Source: Neocallimastix lanati (nom. inval.) (Eukaryota; Neocallimastigomycota; Neocallimastigomycetes; Neocallimastigales; Neocallimastigaceae). Taken from it: 22,500 bases of DNA. Each line of letters starts with the position of its first letter. Positions within the stretch are counted from its first letter, which is position 1. The position numbers were made by a program, and so were the translations under genes. Positions 1 to 10,751 of this stretch are shown here, piece by piece. Below the pieces are notes generated by a model. That model saw nothing but the letters and a program-made list of their open reading frames with translations. It made no database searches and was not told the DNA's origin. Where the stretch lies: assembly GCA_016946835.1 (NCBI GenBank), contig JACVTC010000154.1, forward strand, positions 352,501-375,000. The letters run 5' to 3'.

Positions 1-442
1 TGTTCTTCCTCTTTTTCTCGTTTTTTCAATAAAATTTATAATATATTATATATTAAATACTATTTAAAACTTTCATTATAGAAATAAATAATAAATCTAA
101 AATAGAAAAAATAATTTAATATAATTAAAATTGATATGTAATGTGGCGAATTTCATAATTAAAGTCAAAATTTAATATAAAAAATAAGAAATAAAATAAA
201 TAATAAATAATAAAAAAGTATTAAATAATTATCATCATCAAATCATAATACTATAATAATTTCTCTTTACTTTCATTGTGTTGTACTCTCAACTTTATTT
301 TTTATTAAATTTTATTTTTTAATATTTTTTTTTATTTGATATATTTTTAAGTATTTATAACATATTTTTTATATTTTAATATATACAATATTTTTTATAT
401 TTTTTAATAATAAATAAATAAAGTAATGAAAAGTGTATTCCC

Positions 443-470
443 AATAATAATAATAATAATAATAATAATA
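443..470. repeat. (AAT)n microsatellite
   Basis: About nine tandem AAT units in intergenic DNA. This is a simple-sequence repeat with no associated gene. Confidence 0.9.
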
Positions 471-1071
471 TACTTATAATAAATAATAATAAAAAATACA
501 AATAAATAATAATAATAAATAATCAAAATAAATAATAATTAAATATTATTAAATAACTTCTAGTAAATATATACTTTAAGATTTGTTTTAATACTTAATA
601 ATACTAAAAATTGATAACTACAATATGATTATCATAATATTAAATATAGTTAAAGAATACCTAGTTAATATTTTAAAATATACTGATTATATAAGATATA
701 AACATAAGTACTTAATTCAAGTTGTTTTATTATTTGACAAGTAAAAAAAAAATTATATATATATAATGATTTATATAAACATTTTAATACACAAATATTT
801 GAATATAATATATACACATTATTCTTTTATATCTTTTTTAGAATAGAAAGTTTCCTCTTTAACTTGTTACATTTTATACACTATAAGATATGGTAATGTC
901 AACATAATAAATAGATACAAGATAAAATAAATAAATAAATAATTAATTAATTAATAAATATGAAAAAGTTAATAAATAAAATAGTTAAATAATTAATTAA
1001 AATAAAATAATATTAAAACTTTTATTAAAACATGAAATTAATAAACGTTTGATATAAACTGGAAAAAAAAA

Positions 1072-1219
1072 ATATATTTATTTATATTTATATTTAATAT
1101 ATATTTATATTTAATATATATTTATATTTATATATATATTTATATTTATATTTATATTTATATTTATATATATATTTATATTTATATTTTATATTTTATA
1201 TTTATATTTATTTATATAG
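1072..1219. repeat. TTTATA/TTTATATTTA minisatellite-like tract
   Basis: About 148 bp built from variable TATTTA, TTTATA and TA units (TTTATATTTATATTTA-type runs broken by TATATATA and TTTAATATA). It is low-complexity with an imperfect 6-bp base period. It could be a DNA-unwinding or matrix-attachment type sequence, but nothing shows a function. Confidence 0.8.
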
Positions 1220-2585
1220 ATTATAATATTATATAAGAAAAAAAAAATTTTTTTTAGTATTTTAATTTGACAATAAATCATAATTATCAATAATAACAAT
1301 TAGAAAACAAATAATATTGAATAATAATAAATAATAGATAAAAAAATAAATGAATAATAAATAATAAATAATCGAATACTAAATAATTAATTATTAATAA
1401 ATTGAATAATAAATAATAAATATAATTGATAATATTAAAAAAAAAAATATTAAATAATAATATTAAATATAATAATAAAAAATAATAATAATTAATAAAA
1501 GATAATAATCCATAATCGTATTTTTTTAATAAAAATAAATTAATATTGAATTAATTTAATAAAAAAATATAAATTTTGTTTATTATTAGATTTATCTTTT
1601 ATTAAAATATATTTTTTATATAAATATTTTTTATTTCAATAATATCAATAGATAAATCTTTTCTCTATTTAAATTTATGTACGTAATAAATAAATTCTTT
1701 AATTATTAATAAATTTTATTATTTTTGATATACTATTAAAAATTACTAAGAGATTACTTTATAGATAATCAATAAAAATATTTCGCTATATGAATTTTAT
1801 TTAAGCTTAAAGAATATAAATACAAAAAAAATATTTTTAAACAAAATAAATAAGAAATAATTATTAAATTAAGAAGAAAAAAATAAAAAGAAAAAAATTT
1901 TTTTTAAATTATTATTACTATTATTGAAAACTTTATATAAATTTTTAGTAAAACTAAACAAATATAATTTGATACAATTTTTTTATATGTATACATTAAT
2001 ATTATTAACATCAAATTGTATAATTATAAATTAATACAAACTATATTAGTTATTTAAATCATAATATTATATGTTTTTAATTAAAAAAATTATAAATATA
2101 TTATATTAAAACTATAGTAATCTTATTTTATAAGAAAATATTTAAAAAAATATTTAAAATAAATGAATTATAAATAATAATAGAAGTGTGAACTTTATGT
2201 GAATCGAAATGTTTTAAAAGAAATTTAATATATAAATAATAAAATTATATATATTTTTGTAAAATGAGTGCTTATGAATAAAATAGGATAAATTAGATAT
2301 TTTTTGGAAAATATTTATATATTATGCTAAATATTTTATTAGTATAAATTATTTATATAAAATAAATAATAATAAAAAATATTTTACATATTAAAGTAAA
2401 AGGCAACTCATACATTATTTTAAATAATAATATTAATTATTTAATAAATTGAATATCAATTGTTATAATTATTATAATTAAAATTATCATTATATTATTA
2501 GATTATTATTATTTTATTAGATTATTAATAATTATTATTATGTCATATTAATTATTTCTAAACTTTTTTTTTTAAAAAAAAATTC

Positions 2586-2588
2586 AAA

Positions 2589-2631
<43 letters not shown>

Positions 2632-2634
2632 AAT
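2586..2634. repeat. (AAAT)n microsatellite
   Basis: About twelve tandem AAAT units. On the minus strand they read as repeated F-I-Y-L codons and create a spurious open frame. The repeat is followed directly by a short patch of more complex sequence at 2636-2704. Confidence 0.9.
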
Positions 2635-5579
2635 GTTATTACTAAATATGGATGATCCATTAATTTATGAAATTGACGCTCTACCAATAATATCGTTATA
2701 GAATATATATATCTATTTATTTTTTTTATCATTTACAGTTAAACCTATCATATTTAAGAATTGAAAAAATATAATTTGTAAAACCTATTTAACCTATTGA
2801 ATATACTATTGTTTTAATTATTTAAATATATTGTAATTATATTGAAATATATTATAGAGCATTAATTGTATAATTGTTAAAATTTTATAATAGCAAAAAC
2901 TTTTAAAATAAATTTTTTTTTTCTTTGAAAGTATAATAAAATAAATTTTAAATAGAAATAATTTAAATAATTTTTATATTAATAATTTGTTATTTATTGA
3001 ATGTAAGCAATATAAAATATATAAATATTATAATAATAGATAAAACAATAATCTGTTAAATATTATATAATAAGTATTAAGATGTTTAGTTATAATAAAA
3101 TTTTTGGCAAAAAAATTAAAAAGTTGATATTTATAGCTTATGAAAATTAAATAAATAAACATAATCAATTAAATATAAATATAAGTAAATATACAAGTAA
3201 ATAAATTGCAATATATTAGGTTACATGTAGCAAATTATTTCTGCCTGTTAATTATGTCAATTTTTTTTTTTTTTTTAAATTTTATTATAATTTTCAGTAA
3301 AAAGGTGACATTTCCTTTTTTTCATTTGAATGACGTGGAATATTTTATATAAAACTACTTTCAATTTTTTTTTTATTTATAATATAGTGAAATATTTCTC
3401 TTTATTTAATTCTACTTTAAAAAAATAATTTTTTTTCTTCTTTTTTTAGTTATCCTTTATATAAATTTAAATCATAAAATAAATGTATTGGATATTTTTA
3501 TAAAATCAAATAATCAGTAAATAACCATAAATATTATAAATAAATTATTAATAATATTTAAATTTGTCGATAATTGATATATAAAAATATATATTATTAA
3601 TAATTTATATTTATTTGTTAATAGATGGATTGATTTATAATTATTTATTAATTAATTATTTATTAACTATTAATTTATTCACTTATTTATATATTTATGA
3701 AAGAAAAATAAAAATAAAAAAAAAAAAAAAAGAATAAAGAGTTGTCATTAATAAATAAATATATTATTATACATTCCATTACATTTGTAATATTTGAATT
3801 ATATAAACAATAGATTAATGTTGTGAACTATATTATTGAAATGTGTTTTTAATAGAATGTGGTCCAATAAAAATTACTATAATATTTTAACTTTTTTAAG
3901 TTATTATTTAATTTTGAAGTTTTAATTTTTTTCTATAATTTTTCTTTATCATATTTATTAAATAAATTTATATAAATTAATAGAAAATGTCGATATCATA
4001 TATATTAATGTATATTCCATAATAGCATATAATATATTTAATTGGAGTCACCGTATTACCACAATAATATATAATAATATAATTACTTTAAAATTATTGA
4101 TTTGATACTGTATTATTTTTTAACTGTATTAAATAATAATATATAATTTATAATTATATTATGTAAATTATTCAATACATACATTATATATTTATATATA
4201 TTATATTTATGAGGAATATTCTATTGATTAATAAATTTTATTTATTTCGACTATTACTTTAATGAATAATTTTTATATTTATTTTGTCATTTTGTAAATT
4301 GATAAAAAATATGGCTAAAGCTTAGTCCAATTTGAGTAAAATAAATATTGATTAAATAATAATAATATAAATTAATATATTATCAAAAAATAAATAAATA
4401 AATAATAAATAATTGAATAAATAGATATTACTTAAATAAATATTTATTAATATTTACATAACTTAATATTTAAATACAATATTATATAAATACAGAGCAT
4501 AGTGCATAATATATATATTTATTATTATATATATATATTATGTTTTTTTTTTTTTTATATTTAAATTAACAATTTTCTTTTATTTTTAATTTTTTTTTTT
4601 TTTTTATTTTTGATATTTAAATTTAAAGATATTTTTTAAAGGAATTTAAATAAAATAATAAAAATACTATTTTAAATTTGAAATAGTTATATTTTTGTAT
4701 AGTGTATATCCTTTTATTAAATTTATTATATTAAAAGGATTATAATTATTTATTTTTATAGATTTATATAAATAAAAATTATTATTTTTATATAATTTCA
4801 ATTTAATATATACTTGTTATTTATATATAAATAAACTAGTATATAGTAAAAAGAAATAAAAGAATAATAAAATTTAAAAAAAAAAAGAAAAATATTAATT
4901 TATTACTTTATAATAATTTATACATTATTAAACATTAATATAAATTGTATAATAAAATATTAATATATTATAATTTGTTTCATTTAAAAGAAAAAGGTAA
5001 AATATTTAAGTTGTAATAATAAATTAAAAATATATAAATAATGAAAAAAATTATATAAGATTTATTACAATTTAAGAATAAATAAATAAATAGAAATATT
5101 TAAAAAGAAATAAATTTAATAGAAATGAAAAATTTTATAAAAATTAAAACAAATTCTTATAAAAAATGATAATGAAATATGTCATTGAATATTTATTTAT
5201 ATAAAATTATTTGTTATGCAAAAATTAAAATTTATGAATAAATAAAACAAAAAACAAATAATAATAAAAATAAAAAGTATTGAAAATTAACGAAAGGAGA
5301 CAAAATAGACAAAGAAGTTTTTTTTTTTTTATTATTGATGACTTTTTACTTTAAATTTAATATAAATAATCAGTTTTTTTTTTTTTTTTAAATTATAATA
5401 TATAAAAATTTTGTAAAACTATTAATTAAATATATTTTTAAATAAAATATAAATTAAAAGAATAGTTAGTAATTTAATTAATTAAAATTTTTTTGTTTTA
5501 ATTAAATGATTGAAAATTAAAAATTTAATTAGAAGGTATTAATTTGTTTCTTTTATTATAATATATAATTATAAAGAAA

Positions 5580-8500
5580 ATGTTACCAGACAAGTATTCT
5601 GATTACTATACTGATACTCGTATCTTTGATGAACTTCTTTACCCTATCAGCAAAGATAATGAAAATAAGAGTGGAAAAAGAAAGATTAACTTTTCTTCAG
5701 ATAAGGTTTTAGCTGATTCTAAGGAACCAAAAAAAGCCGCTGGTAAGCCAAAATTTGCTTTCCGTGATGAAGAAAGTGATGATGAATTAGAACCAAAATT
5801 AGTCAATGTTAAAGGTGGTAAGAGTATAAGAGATATTGAAAGTGATGATGAAGATGAAGTTGTATTTGTTCCACCAAAGACTAAGCGTTACAGTACTGGT
5901 AAGGAACCATCCTACGCTAAGTACCAAACTCGTGAAGAATATGATGCTGCTGATAGTAGCAGTAGTGATAGTGACAGTACCAGTAGCAGTGACAGTGAAG
6001 CCATTAATAATAAACCTTCTAAAATCATTTTCACCGATGAAAAGAGAGGTTTTGGATTACCACCACCAGTTGATGAACCACTTCTTCCAGGTTTTGTTCG
6101 TCCACCACATTTACATCATCACTCTCATCCACAACCATATTATTATGGTCAAGTTGCTCCTGCTGCTGGTCCTTTTGTCCCACCAATTAAATTAGATGAT
6201 TCATCTTCAGTTTCTTCCTCTTCATCTTCCTCATCTTCTTCATCATCTTCCTCTTCTTCATCTTCTTCCTCTTCCTCTTCCAAATCATCTTCTTCATCCT
6301 CTTCCTCATCCTCATCCTCATCTTCTTCCTCTTACTCTTCCTCTGATGAAGAAAAGTATATTATTGCTCAAGCAAAGGCTGATAAGAAGAAGAAGAAGGC
6401 CGATAAAAAGAAGGCCGATAAAAAGAAGAAGAAGGCTAGCAAGAAGAACGAAAAGATTATTTCTCCAATTCTTAAACCAGAAATTCAATCTACTCCAATT
6501 GTTAGTATTACTGATGATAAAAAGGAACCTGCTATTAGTAATGCTACTTTAACCTTAATTGGTCATCCAAGTCCACGTCCACATCATAGAAGAAACAGTT
6601 TAGTTGACTTTGAAGAAGATGATGAAATCGTTTCTTCATTCAATGTTAATGTTAAACCACCAAAGCATGTTGTTTACCCAGAAAGTATTAAGAATGCTAT
6701 TGAAACTTTAACTAGAATGCAAGATGAAAAGCAAAGAGATAATATTATCGAAAAGGAATTATTCGATAAATTAAAGAAGTGGTACGAAAACACTATTAAG
6801 GATCAAGAAGATGCCCTTTTCAATATTCAAAAGACTCTTGACATTCTTAGAACTAAATACGCTAAGTCCAAGGAAATTAGAAACCGTCAAGCTGAAGATA
6901 TTGCTAAAAAAGAACATGAAATTCATGTTCTTAAGGACGTTATTAGAAAGCTCCGTGATGATTATGATGATCTTCGTCATAAATTACATGGTCAAGTTAA
7001 GCTTAATGGTTTACAAATGATAGAAATTAAGAAGTTAAATGACAAAATTAAGGACCTTAATAAGATTAATCATGATCAAAAGGTTACTATTGGTAAGCAA
7101 AATGGTATTATTGATGGTTTACATCATAAGATTCATGGTCAAGACAAACGCATTAAAGAATTGGAAGGTTACATTAAAAAACAAGAAAGACGTATTCTTG
7201 ACTTGAATAAAATCTGTTCTGACCAAGAAAAGAAAATTGAAGGTCAATCTATTTTACTTCATGATCAACGTAGAAAGTTAGATGCTATTGCCGCTACTTC
7301 TCACCCAGTCATTTTACCACCAAAGCATCATCATCACCATCATCGTTCCTTACCACCACCAGTTAAAGTAGTTTACACTTCTTCCTCATCATCTTCCTCA
7401 TCATCATCTTCCTCTTCCTCCTCTTCCTCATCTTCCTCCTCAGATGATGAATACCACATTTCCACAAGACATATTCCACACCTCTATCCGAGGCATAAGA
7501 ATGTAAAGAAGCACACACCAATTATTAAGATTGTAAAGGATTCATCCTCATCTTCATCATCTTCATCATCTTCATCATCTTCATCATCATCATCATCTTC
7601 TTCATCTTCATCTTCATCATCTGATTCCGATGATTATAAGAGAAAACGTAGAGTTGTTAAAGTAAAACCATCCAAGAAGCACCATCACCATCATCACCAT
7701 AAAAGTAGTTCTAGCAGTAGCTCTAGCTCTAGCAGTAGTTCTAGCAGCTCAAGTAGCAGTTCTAGCAGTTCTAGTAGTTCTAGTAGTAGTGAATCAGAAG
7801 TTGAATATGTTCCACAACAACCACAAGTTATCGTTGAAAAGGTCGAAGATGATGGATCAAAATGTCAAAATCGTCCTCCAAAAGGTCCAATTGGTCCAAC
7901 TATCATAAAGAAGATTACTAAAACTACTACTACTAAGAATGAATCTTCAAGTAACAACAATTCAAATTCTAGTACAAATAATTCAGAAAACTTAGCTAAG
8001 CCATCTAAGACTGTTATAACTACTGAACATAGCGCTACTTCTACTTCTTCTGGTAATAAGACTGAAGATTACTACTACACTGATGAAAAGACTGGTAAAA
8101 CCTACCATGTCATTACAACTTCTTCATCTTCAGCTATAACCTCTAATGAAGAAGATGAAAAGAAGAAGAAGGAAGAAGAAGAAAAGAAGAAGAAGAAGGA
8201 AGAAGAAGAAAGAAGAAAGAAGAAGGAAGAAGAAGAAAAGAAGAAGAAGAAGGAAGAAGAAGAAAAGAAGAAGAAGAAGGAAGAAGAAGAAAAGAAAAAG
8301 AAGAAGGAAGAGGAAGAAAAGAAAAAGAAGAAGGAAGAAGAAGAAAAGAAAAAGAAGGAAGAAGAAAAGAAGAAGAAAGAGAAGGAAGAAGAAAAGAAGA
8401 AGAAGGAGAAGGAAGAAGAAAAGAAGAAGAAGGAAAAGGAAGAAGAAAAGAAGAAGAAGGAAAAGGAAGAAGAAAAGAAGAAGAAGGAAAAGGAAGAAGA

Positions 8501-8849
8501 AAAGAAGAAGAAGGAAAAGGAAGAAGAAAAAAAGAAGAAGGAAGAAGAAGAAAAGAAGAAGAAGAAGGAAGAAGAAGAAAAGAAAAAGAAGAAGGAAGAA
8601 GAAGAAAAGAAGAAGAAGAAGGAAGAAGAAGAGAAGAAAAAGAAGAAGGAAGAAGAAGAGAAGAAGAAACTTCAACAACAAGCTATGCAAATTTTAGAAA
8701 CCTCTGCTAATGAAGAACATGCTAGTGGATCAAGTCATAACGAAAGTAGTTACAATAACTATTCTAATATTACTGAAACCACTGTTGAAACTATCTATGA
8801 ACTTCTCAGAAAACCAAGACCATTTAAGAGAGAGGAACAACCATACTAA
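5580..8849 (+). CDS. Ser-rich/His-rich coiled-coil protein with long Lys/Glu helix
   Basis: This is an intact single-exon frame of 1089 residues. The ATG (context AAAGAAAATG) is the first in frame and TAA ends it. I do not recognise the family. Visible order: acidic/basic N-terminus with a DSSSSDSDS-type cluster (about 125-140); poly-Ser 208-255; Lys-rich patch about 260-290; predicted coiled coil about 370-575 with heptad-like I/L spacing; six His at 583-588; 21 Ser at 601-621; 27 Ser at 655-681; seven His at 701-707; 29 Ser at 709-737; Ser/Thr/Asn linker; alternating Lys/Glu block 857-1030; 60-residue tail. There is no signal peptide or membrane segment, so it is probably cytosolic or nuclear. 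Ser runs flanked by Asp/Glu are potential CK2 sites (inference). Codon use is biased (AAG, CCA, GGT, CGT, ATT), unlike the AT-rich flanks, which suggests strong expression. Frames seen on other strands or phases here are repeat artefacts. Confidence 0.88.
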   Translation: MLPDKYSDYYTDTRIFDELLYPISKDNENKSGKRKINFSSDKVLADSKEPKKAAGKPKFAFRDEESDDELEPKLVNVKGGKSIRDIESDDEDEVVFVPPKTKRYSTGKEPSYAKYQTREEYDAADSSSSDSDSTSSSDSEAINNKPSKIIFTDEKRGFGLPPPVDEPLLPGFVRPPHLHHHSHPQPYYYGQVAPAAGPFVPPIKLDDSSSVSSSSSSSSSSSSSSSSSSSSSSSKSSSSSSSSSSSSSSSSYSSSDEEKYIIAQAKADKKKKKADKKKADKKKKKASKKNEKIISPILKPEIQSTPIVSITDDKKEPAISNATLTLIGHPSPRPHHRRNSLVDFEEDDEIVSSFNVNVKPPKHVVYPESIKNAIETLTRMQDEKQRDNIIEKELFDKLKKWYENTIKDQEDALFNIQKTLDILRTKYAKSKEIRNRQAEDIAKKEHEIHVLKDVIRKLRDDYDDLRHKLHGQVKLNGLQMIEIKKLNDKIKDLNKINHDQKVTIGKQNGIIDGLHHKIHGQDKRIKELEGYIKKQERRILDLNKICSDQEKKIEGQSILLHDQRRKLDAIAATSHPVILPPKHHHHHHRSLPPPVKVVYTSSSSSSSSSSSSSSSSSSSSSDDEYHISTRHIPHLYPRHKNVKKHTPIIKIVKDSSSSSSSSSSSSSSSSSSSSSSSSSSSDSDDYKRKRRVVKVKPSKKHHHHHHHKSSSSSSSSSSSSSSSSSSSSSSSSSSSSSESEVEYVPQQPQVIVEKVEDDGSKCQNRPPKGPIGPTIIKKITKTTTTKNESSSNNNSNSSTNNSENLAKPSKTVITTEHSATSTSSGNKTEDYYYTDEKTGKTYHVITTSSSSAITSNEEDEKKKKEEEEKKKKKEEEERRKKKEEEEKKKKKEEEEKKKKKEEEEKKKKKEEEEKKKKKEEEEKKKKEEEKKKKEKEEEKKKKEKEEEKKKKEKEEEKKKKEKEEEKKKKEKEEEKKKKEKEEEKKKKEEEEKKKKKEEEEKKKKKEEEEKKKKKEEEEKKKKKEEEEKKKLQQQAMQILETSANEEHASGSSHNESSYNNYSNITETTVETIYELLRKPRPFKREEQPY
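6201..6344 (+). repeat. Poly-Ser tract 1 (coding)
   Basis: Residues 208-255 of the 1089-aa protein are nearly all Ser, broken by one Val, one Lys and one Tyr. They are encoded by mixed TCT/TCA/TCC codons and followed by Asp-Glu-Glu. The mixed codons argue that the amino-acid run, not just slippage of one triplet, is maintained. Confidence 0.9.
7380..7442 (+). repeat. Poly-Ser tract 2 (21 Ser, TCN codons)
   Basis: Residues 601-621 are uninterrupted Ser encoded by TCT/TCC/TCA, followed by Asp-Asp-Glu. A six-His run (7326-7343) and a Pro-rich linker precede it. Confidence 0.92.
7542..7622 (+). repeat. Poly-Ser tract 3 (27 Ser, TCN codons)
   Basis: Residues 655-681 are Ser, mostly TCA and TCT, followed by Asp-Ser-Asp-Asp. 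A basic stretch and a seven-His run (7680-7700) come next. Confidence 0.92.
7704..7790 (+). repeat. Poly-Ser tract 4 (29 Ser, AGY plus TCT codons)
   Basis: Residues 709-737 are Ser. Unlike the other tracts this one is built mainly from AGT/AGC with interspersed TCT, so it arose from a different codon block. It begins one residue after the seven-His run and ends in Glu-Ser-Glu. Confidence 0.92.
8157..8669 (+). repeat. Lys/Glu repeat block (ER/K-type single helix)
   Basis: Residues 857-1030 alternate Lys blocks (3-5) and Glu blocks (3-4), mostly with a 9-residue unit of five Lys and four Glu, and with KKKKEKEEE units in the middle. Peptides with alternating E/K blocks are known to form stable single alpha helices through i to i+4 salt bridges. 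By that rule this block would be a rod of roughly 26 nm (0.15 nm per residue; inference). The DNA is a purine-only strand of AAG/GAA codons, a strong polypurine-polypyrimidine tract. Confidence 0.85.
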
Positions 8850-9006
8850 GCAATAAATTTAGGATTATTAGAAAATATTTTTTTTTTCTTAAAAAGAAAA
8901 AATTAAAAAATAAAAATTAAAAAATTCTTAAAAAAAAATTAAGATAGTTATTAAATATATTCATTAATAATGAATTCAAATTATTAAAATCATTATTTTA
9001 GAAATG

Positions 9007-9041
<35 letters not shown>

Positions 9042-10106
9042 TGTATGAATATTATATCTTAAAAGGAAAGAAATGAAATGAATTCAGGTTATAATATAAT
9101 TAATTTCTATTAATAATATTAATATATTTCAATATAGTATAAATTTTTTATTATTTTTTTATTATTAAAGAAAAAAAATAAATGAAAAAAAAAAAAAATT
9201 TTATATCCTCACATTTTCGAATAAAGGATATAAATTTGAATATCTATTTTATATATAAAAATACAATTTACAATATTATAATTAAAAAAAAAATATTAAA
9301 GTTAAAATTTTATTAAATTATTCATAAAATATTAAAAAAAAAAAAAAAATTAAATGTATAAAATTAAATAAAAAATGACAATAGAAAAAATATTAATAAT
9401 TACAATAATTTAAACTAAATTATATAAAGTACACATAAAAGTTAACAAATAATAAATCAAATTTAAAAATATAAATAATAAAGTTAAAAAAAAAAAAAAA
9501 AATTAAAGAAATAAATAAAATAAAATAAAATAAAATAAAAACAAATAAAACAATAAAAAAATACGAAGTATAAAAAAGTATAAAATTATAACTATATAAA
9601 TAAAAGCGAAAATAATATTTTATTAAAAATAAAATTTAATGAAGAAAAAAAAAGGAAAAGAAAAAAGATAAAAATTTATTCAATTTATAACAAAACTATT
9701 CAAATTTTTGTTATTTTTGTTGGTATTTATATAAATATTACTATAGTGTAATTTTAGTGTAATATTTTTATGTAGATAATAATTAATATTAAAAGAAAAA
9801 ACTTTTTATTTTTATTTTTTTTTTTAAAGTTACTATTATAATCAATCATTTACTTTTATCATTACTAATAATATAGTGAATAGGTTAATTGGTAAAAATG
9901 GTATAAATATTAGTATTTTTTTTTTTTCTGAATGAGTGGGTAAATTATATAGGTAATCTAGTACGAATTATATATTCTTTATCATTTTATTTTATTTTGT
10001 GTGTTTTTTTTTTTTTTTTTTTTGTTTACTTTTTTAATTTTTTTTTCTTTTTATTACATGTATTTTATTAAATATTTAATTAATAAAGATGAAACAAGTT
10101 TGCTGC

Positions 10107-10148
<42 letters not shown>

Positions 10149-10751
10149 AAATTCGTACTTTCGATTTCTTATAAATAAATCTACTCCTCTCCTATTGAAG
10201 AAATATGGAACCGAAGCTGTATGGTTTCTGAGGGGATCAGCAATTAGTATAATAATAAAATCTAAATTACTTTTCAATTTTTAATGCAATCTTTATTTTT
10301 TATATATAAATCATAACTGTAGTTTTTTAAATCAATTTTTCAATCAAAAGAATTTTTTACACTATACTACTAACAATATTGTTTTTTTGTTTTTTCTCTT
10401 ATATTTCTAAAATTTTTCTATTCTATATATATATATTTTATCTTTATATATTTTACTTTATATCTCTATATAAATTTTTATTTTAGGTTTTTAATTTTCA
10501 TATCCTTTTAAAATAATTTCACTTTAAATAAATTTATTATTTTACATTATATTTTATTGAATAAATAATTTTTCCACTAACATTGTTTTTTTAATATATC
10601 TTAGGAAATTCAATTCATGTGAAACAATTAACTTAATATTCAGTAAACTTAAATGTTAATATTTTATATATAATTCTTTGGAATACAATCCTTTTAATCA
10701 ATTCACAATAAATAGAAATTAAGTCAGTTTTGTTATCATCAAACTCTAAAC
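8850..10751. other. AT-rich spacer between host gene and LINE-A
   Basis: This holds the 3' flank of the upstream gene, poly(A) runs (9008-9039, 9487-9501) and poly(T) runs near 10008-10023, plus AT-rich filler. One more complex island is at about 10147-10277 and is treated in the findings. The final 150 bp or so (about 10590-10751) are less biased and may be the 5' UTR of LINE-A. I could not place the 5' boundary of the element or a target-site duplication. Confidence 0.6.
10111..10146 (+). repeat. Poly(A) run of 36
   Basis: An uninterrupted A run separates GTTTGCTGCTGTT on its left from a more complex 130-bp patch on its right. It could be the tail of an old retroposed copy or a grown homopolymer. 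No AATAAA signal is placed convincingly before it. Confidence 0.7.

Larger units (their letters stand above)
1..5579. other. AT-rich intergenic region without supported genes
   Basis: This stretch is composed almost entirely of A/T with poly(A), poly(T), ATT/AAT and TTTATA tracts. The only open frame of any size is a minus-strand frame at 2538-2732. It is mostly a translated AAAT microsatellite (repeated F-I-Y-L), so I do not call it a gene. Short patches of higher complexity occur near 2636-2704, 3215-3345 and 4040-4070, but none carries a convincing long frame or splice pair. The last few hundred bases are presumably the promoter of the gene starting at 5580. The first 30 bases are pyrimidine-rich and could belong to a feature beyond the left edge. 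Confidence 0.75.

Noticed and set aside
2538-2732. Minus-strand 64-codon frame
   Set aside because: About half is a translated AAAT microsatellite and the rest is AT-rich; no family resemblance or good start context.
5836-7020. Alternative plus- and minus-strand frames within the Ser-rich gene
   Set aside because: They overlap the intact 1089-residue frame, which has consistent codon bias, and are built from shifted TCN repeats.
8130-8697. Long frames on both strands over the Lys/Glu block (poly-Leu/Phe or poly-Arg/Lys)
   Set aside because: They are shifted or reverse readings of the AAG/GAA repeat of the real gene.
9880-9920. A-box-like GGTTAATTGGTAAAA suggesting a tRNA
   Set aside because: No B box or stem partners nearby; a chance match in AT-rich DNA.
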